A DNA stretch of 64,000 nt from Paraglaciecola sp030730205 (GTDB lineage Bacteria > Pseudomonadota > Gammaproteobacteria > Enterobacterales > Alteromonadaceae). Made by a program: the position numbers and the translations under genes. Of the stretch, positions 42,937 to 52,330 are shown piece after piece. Under the pieces are notes generated by a model. It made no database searches. It saw only the letters and a list, made by a program, of their open reading frames with translations, and was not told where the DNA came from. Each line of letters opens with the position of its first letter. Within the stretch, counting starts at the first letter, position 1. The stretch covers positions 372,001 through 436,000 of the forward strand of contig NZ_JBGQOM010000003.1 in NCBI RefSeq assembly GCF_052119645.1, in the 5' to 3' direction.

Positions 42937-43650
42937 TCAGTTAAGTGCAGACTTTTGCTCATCAAATAATTCACGCAAGCCTTGTTTAGCCAGCTCCAAC
43001 ATTTCTTGAAGTTCATCAAAACTAAAAGGTTCTGCTTCAGCCGTACCTTGCACTTCAATGAGTTTACCTGTGTCTGTCATCACGATATTCATGTCGGTTT
43101 CAGCATCTGAATCTTCGATATACTCAAGATCAGCCACCGCGTTACCTTTGTAGATACCTACCGAAAGTGCTGCGATCATATGTTTAATTGGATTGGTTTT
43201 AATAATACCTTTGCTGCGCATCCAAGTTAGTGCATCAACTAACGCAACACACGCACCGGTGATTGAAGCCGTACGAGTTCCACCGTCAGCCTGAATAACA
43301 TCACAATCAACCACGATGGTGTTTTCACCTAATAGCTTCAGATCTACTGCAGCACGCAAAGAACGAGCGATTAAACGTTGGATTTCAAGGGTACGGCCAC
43401 CTTGTTTGCCGCGGGCCGCCTCGCGATCTGAGCGGGTATGTGTGGCTCTTGGTAACATACTATATTCTGCAGTGACCCATCCCTTTCCTTGGCCTTTCAT
43501 AAAACGCGGTACCCCTTCGGTTACAGAGGCATTGCACAAAACTTTAGTATTGCCAAACTCAATTAAAACAGAGCCTTCAGCGTGACAGGTGTAATGACGA
43601 GTGATGGTTACGGGACGAATTTGACTTGCTGTTCTGCCACTTGGACGCAT
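42937..43650 (-). CDS. rph: Ribonuclease PH
   Basis: Phosphate-dependent 3' exonuclease that trims tRNA precursors. 237 residues from ATG 43650, with TGGAGT upstream; the in-frame ATG at 43662 would add four residues. Conserved RPSGR start, MLPRATHTRSDREAARGKQGGRTLEIQRLIARSLRA with the phosphate-site Args, and TRTASITGA are visible. The frame is intact here, unlike the E. coli K-12 rph-1 allele. Confidence 0.97.
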   Translation of the reverse strand: MRPSGRTASQIRPVTITRHYTCHAEGSVLIEFGNTKVLCNASVTEGVPRFMKGQGKGWVTAEYSMLPRATHTRSDREAARGKQGGRTLEIQRLIARSLRAAVDLKLLGENTIVVDCDVIQADGGTRTASITGACVALVDALTWMRSKGIIKTNPIKHMIAALSVGIYKGNAVADLEYIEDSDAETDMNIVMTDTGKLIEVQGTAEAEPFSFDELQEMLELAKQGLRELFDEQKSALN

Positions 43651-43732
43651 GTGGAACTCCATTTAGATAATTAAGCGAATTATACCCATAAAGCGTCTTG
43701 GGTGGGTGAAAAAATACAGCCTTGAGTATTAT

Positions 43733-43763
43733 TTGCTGCTAAAGCAAACAACAAGGTTATAAT
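43733..43763 (+). promoter_or_regulatory. Probable yicC promoter
   Basis: A perfect TATAAT at 43758-43763 lies 28 bases before the yicC ATG, with TTGCTG as possible -35 (19-base spacing, longer than ideal). It points away from rph. Confidence 0.5.
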
Positions 43764-43791
43764 GCCACCATCTAAGTTGTAGGGAATTATC

Positions 43792-44655
43792 ATGATTTAT
43801 AGTATGACCGCTTTCGCTCGCCGAGAGTGCAAAGCAAAGTGGGGCACTGCCGTATGGGAAATCCGCTCTGTTAATCAACGATTTTTAGAAACCTTTTTCA
43901 GATTACCTGAACAATTCAAAAGCATGGAACCGCTGCTCCGAGAACGTTTCAGAGCAAAGCTCCAGCGCGGTAAAATAGAGTGTTCGCTCCGCTTTATCGC
44001 CAATGATGCCGCCGTTGGTAAGCTGAGTATTAACGAAGATCTAGCCAAACAAATTATGCAAGCAGCAGAATGGGTGCAAAATCAAGGGCAAACAAGTGGG
44101 GTTAACCCTGTGGACGTGCTGAGATGGCCTGGTGTTATAGCTGCAGAAGAAACCGATATGGATGCTATTCAAGCCGAAATATTGGCTGAATTTGATCTTA
44201 CCTTGCAAGACTTTATTGCAAGCCGAGCGACTGAAGGTAGCAATCTAAAAGCCCTTATTGAACAGCGTTTAGACAATATCAGCGCTGAAGTCGTTAAAGT
44301 GACAGCTCACATGCCCGAGGTCATTAAATGGCAACGAGAAAAAATACTAACACGCTTTGAAGAAGCAAAAATTGATCTAGACCCTAGCCGGATAGAACAA
44401 GAGATGATTATGCTCGCGCAAAAAGTGGACGTTGCTGAAGAGCTCGACCGCTTAAATTCACACATAGGTGAAACCCATAAAATACTGAAAAAGGGCGGGG
44501 CGGTAGGCCGTCGCTTGGATTTTATGATGCAAGAATTTAATCGAGAATCTAACACTCTGGGTTCGAAATCAATCAATAGCGATATCACCCAATCAGCAGT
44601 TGAATTAAAAGTACTAATCGAACAAATGCGCGAGCAGATCGCAAATATTGAATAA
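43792..44655 (+). CDS. yicC: YicC-family endoribonuclease
   Basis: 287 residues, the same as E. coli YicC, an endoribonuclease family implicated in RNA decay. It starts MIYSMTAFARRE, a family signature, contains EIRSVNQRFLETFFRLPE, and ends with EFNRESNTLGSKSINSDITQSAVELKVLIEQMREQIANIE. It is divergent from rph, as in E. coli. Confidence 0.96.
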   Translation: MIYSMTAFARRECKAKWGTAVWEIRSVNQRFLETFFRLPEQFKSMEPLLRERFRAKLQRGKIECSLRFIANDAAVGKLSINEDLAKQIMQAAEWVQNQGQTSGVNPVDVLRWPGVIAAEETDMDAIQAEILAEFDLTLQDFIASRATEGSNLKALIEQRLDNISAEVVKVTAHMPEVIKWQREKILTRFEEAKIDLDPSRIEQEMIMLAQKVDVAEELDRLNSHIGETHKILKKGGAVGRRLDFMMQEFNRESNTLGSKSINSDITQSAVELKVLIEQMREQIANIE

Positions 44656-44666
44656 TAAAGGTTTAT

Positions 44667-44689
44667 GGCGCTTCTAATTTAGAAGCGCC
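44667..44689 (+). terminator. Perfect 10-bp hairpin after yicC
   Basis: GGCGCTTCTA (44667-44676) pairs with TAGAAGCGCC (44680-44689) around three bases, 11 bases after the yicC stop. There is no T tract, so it is not a standard rho-independent terminator but may protect the 3' end or stop transcription with Rho. The following 44690-45024 is AT-rich and holds no gene that I am sure of; a 27-codon hydrophobic frame (44954-45037) is discussed under findings. Confidence 0.5.
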
Positions 44690-45024
44690 TGAATCTCCTA
44701 CCAAAACATTTCGTTGGCAATGAATAAACCACCTCACTTGTCAAAGAATCTTACGATACAACAAGTACATTGAATGTTTTTTGTACACACCAACATCTAG
44801 TAATGAATTAAACGGCCGTCAGGATTGCTATATCTAACTAGCCAGTAAGTTTTACTAAGAACAATGTCAAAATAATTTACATGCAGCCAGTTTAAAAAGG
44901 CAATGTAATATTAATATGTTGAAATATATCAATTTAATTTTTTGGATTGATTTATGCAAGACCTGTTTAGTAAGTCTAGTTTTTTAGCTGTGGGAATAAT
45001 TTCCTTGATGTTTAAGGTGATAAT

Positions 45025-45207
45025 ATGTCTTGTTTAACACGAAATTTGCAAAACCAACTTTGTCGTTATTTACAAAAAAACAGCGCTGAGTTTTTTAATC
45101 AGGATCCCGAGGGGGTCAGGGTCGCTTTGGTAAGTAAGGGAGTATGCCCCTCCGATGTGACAACGGATCAAGTTAGACTCATTTTAAAACAGGCAGAGAG
45201 CCGTTAA
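45025..45207 (+). CDS. Small protein of unknown function
   Basis: 60 residues with AAGGTGA upstream of the ATG. Soluble, two predicted helices: NLQNQLCRYLQKNSAEFF and a C-terminal VTTDQVRLILKQAESR, with DPEGVRVALVSKGVCPSD between. No family recognised. It lies between yicC and the alkyltransferase-like gene in an AT-rich stretch. Coding is moderately supported by the ribosome site and amino-acid composition. Confidence 0.5.
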   Translation: MSCLTRNLQNQLCRYLQKNSAEFFNQDPEGVRVALVSKGVCPSDVTTDQVRLILKQAESR

Positions 45208-45238
45208 ATAAAATTTGCTTAATGACGCTAACACCGAT

Positions 45239-45586
45239 TTAAAAACGTAGTTTAATAAGCATCTCAGTCAGATTTGGTTGCCATTGAAAAACCTTGAGAT
45301 TAACTCGGTAGTTTATAACGGCAAGATTTTCTTCAAGTAGCAAGTCGCGCTGAGTATCAGCATCAGAAGACCCCGAAGGAAAAGCAATTTGTCCGTTTGA
45401 GCGTAGAACTCGGTGCCAGTTTACTTTGAGATTTTTAGGTGCAAGTCCTAATGCTTTTCCCACCAAACGAGCGCTACCAGGTAAGCCTGCTAAATCAGCG
45501 ATTTGCCCATAGGTCGCAACTGTACCAAAAGGAATACACTGCACCGTTAGCCATATTTTATTATATTTGCTGCTCGCGTTTACCAT
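45239..45586 (-). CDS. Alkyltransferase-like protein (ATL)
   Basis: 115 residues, the DNA-binding domain of O6-methylguanine-DNA methyltransferase without the acceptor cysteine: the PCHRV box reads NWHRV, with W57 in place of Cys. FGTVATYGQIADLAGLPGSARLVGKAL is the DNA-binding helix-turn-helix and Arg-finger region. ATL proteins bind alkylated guanine and pass the lesion to nucleotide excision repair. A 12-bp inverted repeat starts at the base after its start codon. Confidence 0.93.
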   Translation of the reverse strand: MVNASSKYNKIWLTVQCIPFGTVATYGQIADLAGLPGSARLVGKALGLAPKNLKVNWHRVLRSNGQIAFPSGSSDADTQRDLLLEENLAVINYRVNLKVFQWQPNLTEMLIKLRF

Positions 45587-45700
45587 TTCGCCGCGTTACC
45601 TTCTGTAGATCAAGGGAAAAAACTTACTAATAACAATCAGTTAGATCAAACATTTTTTGCGATAATTTTTAGTATTTTGCGCTATTAATAACGCGGCGAA
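45587..45700. repeat. Pair of perfect 12-bp inverted repeats
   Basis: TTCGCCGCGTTA at 45587-45598 is the exact reverse complement of TAACGCGGCGAA at 45689-45700, with 90 bases between. GC-rich arms in an AT-rich intergenic region make chance pairing unlikely. The left arm touches the ATL start codon. It could be a long-range hairpin in the ATL 5' leader or the ends of a small mobile relic; no target duplication is seen. Confidence 0.75.
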
Positions 45701-45862
45701 TTAGGTAAGAAAAAATCTCTTATATTCTTTTTGAAATTAGCCTTGCTTATGGCATGCTTGAGCCATTATTTTGGATCCGCGTAGTTTTAACATAACTTTT
45801 CTGTGTTACACAAAAACAAGTTGTGGGTATAAACACTATAGCTAGACTGATGTTGGTGTTTT

Positions 45863-48800
45863 TTGACTTTTTTTCGCTTTTATTTTTTGGTTTTTTCGAC
45901 TGTTTTTTTTAGTATTTTTACGGTTTGCTACGCTGGCAATCAATCTGTCCCCCACTTCAATTTATCTGAAATTGGGCAAACGGATATCAGTGATCGTTTA
46001 CCTTTTTACAGTGTTAATTCTGAAAAACATTCAACACCCACATCACTACCAGAACTTAACAGATTACTCAGCCGATTAGAGCCACATAAAAAGACAAACG
46101 CTCTTGGGGATACTTATTTAACAGTATTTACATTAGTTAATGATGGCGACCAAACCGCTTGGTTCATTTACCCTTTTGGCTCAGTTGTTGAACACATAAA
46201 CGTCTCTATTTTTAACCATTTCCCCTTCAATTCAGAGGCCCAAACAATCTCAACAGGGCAGCTTGAATTAAATTCACAAGATTTTCACTATGGCGTTCCT
46301 ATTACCTTAGATAAGGGGCACAGCATAACCGTGCTCATGCTATTTAAAAGCGAGTATTTTTTTGCTCCTATCAAAATCCAAATCAGAGCTTTAAAGGAAT
46401 TGAGTCAACAATTTAATATTGAAAACGTCATCATGTTGCTGTGTTTGGGCGTGTGTATGGCATTAGCAGTTTATAATTTTTTCATATTCTTTGTGGTAAG
46501 ACAGTATCAATATCTCAACTACGCGCTTGCAACCTTTTGTTTTGCTCTCGGCTGGGCGAGTATTTTTGGTCTACCTGAGCATCTTGGCTTAGGCGTTTCA
46601 ACCGCATTGCTGATGTCTAGTTTTATACTGGGAGCTGTTTTCTATAGTTTATTTTTTATTCAGTTACTCAAAATGCACGAAACCTCTGCTAAAACGGCAT
46701 TTATATTGAAGGCCGTGGCATTACTTTGTATTCCAACAGTATTTATTGCCGCCTACAATCCAGGAATCGGATTATATTTAGCCTCTGTATCGACCTCTGT
46801 TGTTATGTTTATAGGCTTATATGTAGGGGCAATAGCCTGGTACAGAGGATCAATAACAGCGTGTTACTTTACCTGTGCTTTATTGGCTGTTTTAGCGCCT
46901 AATGCTGTTGGTAACTTTATCAACCTAGGCGTATTACCTTCATACAACTTAAATATCTATTTAATGGGTTTAATAGGAAATAGTCTTGAAACCTTGCTGT
47001 TTGCTTTTGCTATATCGGTAAAGGTAAGAGAAGTGGCTATTCAAAATTTAGACTTAACACTAAACCTTGAAAAAACAGTTGAACAAAGGACAAACGAACT
47101 TAAACAACTGAATAAGGAGCTTGAGCAAAGCAATATTGAATTAGTCGAGGCAAGTTTAGCCAAAGGACGTTTCTTGGCTTCAATGAGCCATGAGATACGT
47201 ACCCCATTAACTTCAATCATTGGCTATTCAGATGGGATATTATTGGGCGATATTGATAAAGCCGAACAAGACAGGGTGATAAAGATTATTGGCGACAATG
47301 GCAGTCATTTACTCAGTGTTATCAATGATATTTTAGATCTCAGTAAAATTGAGGCTAATAAGTTAGACTTTGAATTTATTCCTACCTCGCTTTTTTCTAT
47401 ATTAGGACAAATAGAGTCGGTTGTAGGAACACGAGCTCGAGACAAAGGTTTAGCATTTCACATTGACTATCAGTTTCCACTTCCCTCGGAAATTTTGATC
47501 GATCCAACCCGGCTGAAGCAGATTTTATTTAATTTAACCAATAATGCGATAAAATTTACCGAGCATGGCTTCGTTGGTTTAACGGTAAAAACTGAAGAGC
47601 AAGCTTTAGTTATTATTATTAGTGATTCTGGGGAGGGTATAGCACCGTCACATTTAGATAAACTTTTTGAACCCTTTACCCAGGCTGATGTTTCGATTAA
47701 TCGTCGTTTAGGTGGAACCGGCCTTGGTTTAAGTATATCTAAACGGCTGGCATTAGGCTTAGGGGGTGACATTCAGGTAAAAAGTGCACCTCGAAAAGGT
47801 TCTAGTTTTACCTTGTCGTTTACGCTACGTGAAACCCTAAATACCATATGGATTTCATCAGTAGGTGAAATTTGTCTCGCTAAGCCTGAGGGTAAGTCTG
47901 CTCCCGATAACTTACCTGACTTCAACGGCACACGAGTACTGTTAGCCGACGATCATGCTAATAATCGTGAGTTAATCACTATTATGTTAAAACGCATGAA
48001 TATCAGTGTTGTTGATGTTGAAAATGGCGAACAAGTTCTAGAAGCACTTTTTCATCAAAAATTTGACCTTATTTTGTTAGATATCCATATGCCCAAAATG
48101 GACGGATTAGTTGCTCTTCAAAAAATCAAAGCATTGGGGAATATAACCCCAGTCGTAGCGTTAACTGCAAATAGTATGAATCATGAAGTTCAGTATTATT
48201 TGCGATTAGGTTTTAATGATCATTTAGCCAAGCCGATATCTAGAACGCAGTTTATCGACGTACTAAGTCGATATTTATCTATATCTAACTCAGTGCAACC
48301 TTTAATAAACCGCAATGACATGTTGGCGTTAACCCGAGATTATCAAAACGATTTAAGAATACAGTTAAGTAAGTTTGAGGCAGCTCGGAAAACAAAAGAT
48401 ATTAAAAAAATTCAGCTTTTGGCTCATAGAATAAGTGGTTCAGCCAGTTCTTTTGGCTTTGATTTACTCGGAAAAGAATACGCTGAATTGGAATATAGTG
48501 CTACACAAGAAGATGAGTTAGCTGTAACCCGAGAATTACCGAGAATTATGCGTTTAACTCGGCAATGTATTGATTTACCTTTAGTTGATATACCTCTTGG
48601 TATCACCAATCACAGTAACAGCATAGAGCAGCTCTTAAAGGCCTTAAGTCAATTGAGCAACGACATTGACAACTATCTCAGTCATTTTCAACTAAGCTTA
48701 ACTGAGGGTGCTGTCAGCAGTACTTTAATAGCGATAACGGAACTCAAATATAAACTCGATCAATGTGGTTTGTATGCCGCGAAAGTCACCTTAGAAGAGT

Positions 48801-48928
48801 TAGAAACTCTATTAAAAAATGACATTGTCGATAATGCGAAATCCACCTTACTCGTTATCGAACTAGATAATCAATTCAGAGCACTAAGGAACTTCCTTGT
48901 TTCAACAAGTGCTAAAAATAGGACGTAA
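45863..48928 (+). CDS. Hybrid sensor histidine kinase with 7TMR-DISM sensor, REC and HPt
   Basis: 1021 residues. Order: signal peptide (1-24), periplasmic 7TMR-DISMED2-like domain (about 30-180), seven-helix 7TMR-DISM domain (about 190-390), a coiled coil (400-430), HisKA with phosphoacceptor H443 in SMSHEIRTPL, HATPase (about 550-680; NNAIKF, DSGEGIA, GGTGLGLSI), receiver with D740 in LLDIHMPKMDG, and HPt with H855 in LAHRISGSASSFG. This is a complete four-step phosphorelay that should hand its phosphate to a response regulator encoded elsewhere. The only plausible start is TTG at 45863; no in-frame ATG precedes it. The sensed ligand, perhaps a carbohydrate as proposed for DISM domains, is unknown. 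Confidence 0.9.
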   Translation: MTFFRFYFLVFSTVFFSIFTVCYAGNQSVPHFNLSEIGQTDISDRLPFYSVNSEKHSTPTSLPELNRLLSRLEPHKKTNALGDTYLTVFTLVNDGDQTAWFIYPFGSVVEHINVSIFNHFPFNSEAQTISTGQLELNSQDFHYGVPITLDKGHSITVLMLFKSEYFFAPIKIQIRALKELSQQFNIENVIMLLCLGVCMALAVYNFFIFFVVRQYQYLNYALATFCFALGWASIFGLPEHLGLGVSTALLMSSFILGAVFYSLFFIQLLKMHETSAKTAFILKAVALLCIPTVFIAAYNPGIGLYLASVSTSVVMFIGLYVGAIAWYRGSITACYFTCALLAVLAPNAVGNFINLGVLPSYNLNIYLMGLIGNSLETLLFAFAISVKVREVAIQNLDLTLNLEKTVEQRTNELKQLNKELEQSNIELVEASLAKGRFLASMSHEIRTPLTSIIGYSDGILLGDIDKAEQDRVIKIIGDNGSHLLSVINDILDLSKIEANKLDFEFIPTSLFSILGQIESVVGTRARDKGLAFHIDYQFPLPSEILIDPTRLKQILFNLTNNAIKFTEHGFVGLTVKTEEQALVIIISDSGEGIAPSHLDKLFEPFTQADVSINRRLGGTGLGLSISKRLALGLGGDIQVKSAPRKGSSFTLSFTLRETLNTIWISSVGEICLAKPEGKSAPDNLPDFNGTRVLLADDHANNRELITIMLKRMNISVVDVENGEQVLEALFHQKFDLILLDIHMPKMDGLVALQKIKALGNITPVVALTANSMNHEVQYYLRLGFNDHLAKPISRTQFIDVLSRYLSISNSVQPLINRNDMLALTRDYQNDLRIQLSKFEAARKTKDIKKIQLLAHRISGSASSFGFDLLGKEYAELEYSATQEDELAVTRELPRIMRLTRQCIDLPLVDIPLGITNHSNSIEQLLKALSQLSNDIDNYLSHFQLSLTEGAVSSTLIAITELKYKLDQCGLYAAKVTLEELETLLKNDIVDNAKSTLLVIELDNQFRALRNFLVSTSAKNRT

Positions 48929-48931
48929 TAC

Positions 48932-49276
48932 TTAGGGTGTACAGTCTTTAACCAAGGTGACCACATGGTCTTTAACCCTGTCGTTCTCATCAAACTCGAT
49001 CGACAATCGTATACATTGAGGTCGCTGATTGTCTGGGTGAAGCTTTTCTACATTTGCATGTAGTTCATCACCAGTATAAGTCGCTTCTTTATCAAGCGCA
49101 TAAACCCACTCAAACACTTTGGTTTTATCAGGCCCAACCAAAATCATAATTTCAGCCTGCTTGTCCCAATAGTTTATCCTCTCGATTGTATGTTGGTCTG
49201 TTTTGGTACAGGAAAAAACACTAAGAATGCCGCTAAATATAATCAAGGTAGGAAAAGAGAAATATTTTATCTTCAT
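48932..49276 (-). CDS. Small lipoprotein of unknown function
   Basis: 114 residues with a signal peptide ending at lipobox SVFSC23. The mature part is charged (ERINYWDKQAEIMILVGPDKTKVFEWVYAL) with Cys near the end that may form a disulfide. It converges with the hybrid kinase gene, three bases apart. No family recognised. Confidence 0.7.
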   Translation of the reverse strand: MKIKYFSFPTLIIFSGILSVFSCTKTDQHTIERINYWDKQAEIMILVGPDKTKVFEWVYALDKEATYTGDELHANVEKLHPDNQRPQCIRLSIEFDENDRVKDHVVTLVKDCTP

Positions 49277-49463
49277 AAAAGTACGTCCTGTCTGTTATGG
49301 CCTAGCTATTACCTTAAAGTAAATATCACAAATTTACTCTTAAATTTAGATAAAATTTGTTCTTATTAGGTCATTAATCTTCGCATACATGAGACATGTT
49401 TATTAATACCTAAGGGCAGAGAATTACCGTAAAAATTGTAAGTGAGCATTCGTTATGCTAGAA

Positions 49464-49490
49464 ACAAAAAACCCGACATAAGTCGGGTTT
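49464..49490 (-). terminator. Terminator of the atp operon
   Basis: On the minus strand AAACCCGAC (49490-49482) pairs with GTCGGGTTT (49477-49469) around a four-base loop, followed by Ts. It lies about 40 bases beyond the atpC stop. It overlaps the parS-like site. Confidence 0.9.
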
Positions 49491-49501
49491 CACATGAAAC
49501 A
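49486..49501. other. Probable parS centromere site
   Basis: The 16-base pseudo-palindrome GGTTTCACATGAAACA matches the bacterial parS consensus TGTTTCACGTGAAACA at 14 of 16 positions, with GTTTCA/TGAAAC arms intact. parS sites cluster near oriC and are bound by the ParB encoded at 56752-57612. It lies 11.6 kb from oriC, at the end of the atp operon. Confidence 0.7.
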
Positions 49502-49528
49502 ATGTATGAGTAAGCTCAGTGACTTTAA

Positions 49529-49945
49529 TTATTTACGTAGTTTTTGAATTAATCGTAACTGCGCGATTGCTTCAGCTAACTCAATAGCTGCCTCAGCATA
49601 ATTAAAATCAGCACTTGGGTTAGCAATATGCTCTTCTGCACGTTTTTTAGCTTCGATAGCCGCTTGTTCGTCCAAGTCTTCAGCACGTATCGCGGTATCA
49701 GCTAATACAGTGATATGGCCAGGTTGAACTTCAAGCACACCACCAGCGATGTAGATCATTTCTTCTACACCGAATTGCTTTACTAAACGAACCATACCAG
49801 GTTTCAAGGTAGTTAATAAAGGTGCGTGGCCAGGATTTACTCCTAGTTCACCTTCACTACCAGTGACTTGAATAGACTCGACTAAGCCTGAAAAAATACT
49901 ATCTTCAGCGCTTACTACATCTAGTTGTACTGTCATAGCGTCCAT
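49529..49945 (-). CDS. atpC: ATP synthase F1 epsilon subunit
   Basis: 138 residues, E. coli length 139. Starts MDAMTVQLDVVSAEDSIFSG after GGGAGG. N-terminal beta sandwich (GSEGELGVNPGHAPLLT) and C-terminal helical hairpin with the inhibitory role in F1. Last gene of the atp operon. Confidence 0.97.
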   Translation of the reverse strand: MDAMTVQLDVVSAEDSIFSGLVESIQVTGSEGELGVNPGHAPLLTTLKPGMVRLVKQFGVEEMIYIAGGVLEVQPGHITVLADTAIRAEDLDEQAAIEAKKRAEEHIANPSADFNYAEAAIELAEAIAQLRLIQKLRK

Positions 49946-49991
49946 TGAACCTCCCGATCTGATTGAGTAAAAACGTATCTAAGGATACGTT

Positions 49992-51377
49992 TTACATCTT
50001 TTTCGCTTTTTCAGAGGCTTCTTCTATCGAACCTACCATGTAAAAAGCTTGTTCTGGAAGGTGATCATATGAACCTTCTAGAATGCCTTTAAAACCGTTG
50101 ATAGTATCTTTCAAAGAGACATACTTACCAGGAGAACCAGTAAATACCTCGGCTACGAAGAAAGGTTGAGACAAGAACCGCTGAATTTTACGCGCTCTTG
50201 ATACCGACAATCTGTCTTCTTCAGACAATTCATCCATTCCCAAAATCGCAATAATATCTTTAAGCTCTTTATAGCGTTGTAATACTGACTGTACACCACG
50301 TGCTGTACTATAATGCTCTTGTCCAATAACAAGTGGATCAAGTTGACGTGAAGTAGAAGCCAAAGGGTCAACCGCTGGATAAATACCTAAAGAGGCGATA
50401 TCACGCGACAATACTACAGTTGCATCTAAGTGAGCAAAGGTCGTAGCAGGTGATGGATCCGTTAAGTCATCCGCTGGTACATATACCGCCTGAACAGAGG
50501 TAATTGAACCTGTTTTGGTTGATGCGATACGCTCTTGAAGTACACCCATCTCTTCTGCAAGAGTAGGCTGATACCCTACCGCTGACGGCATACGACCTAA
50601 CAATGCTGATACTTCTGTTCCAGCGAGGGTATAACGGTAGATGTTATCTACGAAGAACAATACATCACGGCCTTCATCACGGAATTTCTCGGCCATGGTT
50701 AAACCAGTTAATGCTACGCGCAAACGGTTGCCAGGAGGCTCATTCATTTGACCATAAACCAATGATACTTTATCAAGTACGTTGGATTCGTTCATTTCAT
50801 GATAGAAATCGTTACCTTCACGAGTACGCTCACCTACACCAGCAAATACAGAATAACCACTGTGTTCGATAGCGATGTTACGAATAAGCTCCATCATGTT
50901 TACGGTTTTACCCACACCGGCACCACCGAACAAGCCCACTTTACCACCCTTAGCGAACGGACAAACTAAGTCGATAACTTTGATGCCTGTTTCAAGTAGT
51001 TCAGTCGAGTTTGATTGCTCTTCATAAGTAGGCGCTGCTCGGTGAATAGACATACGCTCTTCTTCACCGATGGGACCTGCTTCATCAATAGGGTTACCTA
51101 ATACGTCCATAATACGACCTAAGGTTGCTTTACCCACTGGAACCATAATTGATTCACCAGTGTTCACAACCGCAAGACCACGACGTAAACCATCAGTAGT
51201 ACCCATGGCGATTGTTCTAACAACGCCACCACCTAGTTGTTGTTGCACTTCTAGGGTCAAACCTTGCAAATCACCTTCTGTGATACGCAATGCGTCATAT
51301 ATTTTTGGAACCGAATCCTGTGGAAATTCGATATCCACAACGGCGCCAATGATTTGGACGACCTTACCTTGACTCAT
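49992..51377 (-). CDS. atpD: ATP synthase F1 beta subunit
   Basis: 461 residues from ATG 51377 (protein starts MSQGKVVQIIGAVVDIEFPQ; the open frame extends 21 codons upstream, toward and into atpG, and is not used). Walker A GGAGVGKTV, catalytic Glu in GERTREGND and the DELSEED loop (MDELSEEDRL) are present. Catalytic subunit of F1. Confidence 0.98.
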   Translation of the reverse strand: MSQGKVVQIIGAVVDIEFPQDSVPKIYDALRITEGDLQGLTLEVQQQLGGGVVRTIAMGTTDGLRRGLAVVNTGESIMVPVGKATLGRIMDVLGNPIDEAGPIGEEERMSIHRAAPTYEEQSNSTELLETGIKVIDLVCPFAKGGKVGLFGGAGVGKTVNMMELIRNIAIEHSGYSVFAGVGERTREGNDFYHEMNESNVLDKVSLVYGQMNEPPGNRLRVALTGLTMAEKFRDEGRDVLFFVDNIYRYTLAGTEVSALLGRMPSAVGYQPTLAEEMGVLQERIASTKTGSITSVQAVYVPADDLTDPSPATTFAHLDATVVLSRDIASLGIYPAVDPLASTSRQLDPLVIGQEHYSTARGVQSVLQRYKELKDIIAILGMDELSEEDRLSVSRARKIQRFLSQPFFVAEVFTGSPGKYVSLKDTINGFKGILEGSYDHLPEQAFYMVGSIEEASEKAKKM

Positions 51378-51408
51378 GTTAATTCCTCTTAAATTCGTAA
51401 ATCTTTGC

Positions 51409-52269
51409 CTACACCGCTGCCGCACCAGCAACAATTTCACTGATTTCTTGAGTGATTGCTGCTTGACGAGCTTTGTTATATATCAACTGCAAGTCTTCAA
51501 TAATATCACCCGCATTATCTGTTGCAGCTTTCATAGCAACCATACGAGCGGCCTGCTCAGACGCAGAGTTTTCAACTACGCCCTGATATACTTGGGATTC
51601 TACGAAACGAACCAGTAATCTATCTAAAATAGGTTTTGGATCGGGCTCATAAATATAATCCCAACGATGTTGTAACGCTTTCTCATCTGATTTAGGCAAA
51701 GGCAACAATTGCTCAATCTGCGGCGCCTGGCTCATGGTATTTACAAATTTATTGAATACCAAAAACAAGCGATCGATTTTACCTTCGTTAAATGCCGACA
51801 ACATGATTCGCACTAAGCCAATAATATCTTTGACTGTAGGAGCATCTCCAATACCAGATTCAGCAGCAACTACACTACCTCCAAATCGATTGAAAAAGGC
51901 ACAAGCCTTAGAGCCTAGTGCTGCAAAATCTACCTGCACACCTTGATCACGCCATTTCTTTGCATCTTTAATAACCAATTTGAATTCATTGGTGTTTAAT
52001 CCACCACACAATCCACGATCGGTTGAAATGACAATATAACCCACGCGTTTTACTTCGCGTTCTTCCAAGTAAGGATGGCGATATTCAAGGTTCGCATTGG
52101 CTAAGTGACCAATTACGCTGCGAATATTCTCAGCATAAGGACGACTTGAAGCCATCCGGTCTTGTGCCTTTTTCATTTTAGAAGCGGCAACCATTTCCAT
52201 AGCGCTGGTGATCTTTTGCGTATTTTTAATACTGCCGATCTTACCTTTTATCTCTTTACCGCTGGCCAT
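51409..52269 (-). CDS. atpG: ATP synthase F1 gamma subunit
   Basis: 286 residues (E. coli 287). Central stalk: the two long terminal helices, GKEIKGKIGSIKNTQKITSAMEMVAASKM at the N-terminus and ASEQAARMVAMKAATDNAGD near the C-terminus, match the family. Confidence 0.97.
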   Translation of the reverse strand: MASGKEIKGKIGSIKNTQKITSAMEMVAASKMKKAQDRMASSRPYAENIRSVIGHLANANLEYRHPYLEEREVKRVGYIVISTDRGLCGGLNTNEFKLVIKDAKKWRDQGVQVDFAALGSKACAFFNRFGGSVVAAESGIGDAPTVKDIIGLVRIMLSAFNEGKIDRLFLVFNKFVNTMSQAPQIEQLLPLPKSDEKALQHRWDYIYEPDPKPILDRLLVRFVESQVYQGVVENSASEQAARMVAMKAATDNAGDIIEDLQLIYNKARQAAITQEISEIVAGAAAV

Positions 52270-52330
52270 AGTTCTATCTCCGATTATTCAACTGAGTTGC
52301 TTCTGAGCTAGGCACAGAAGCAACAATTGA

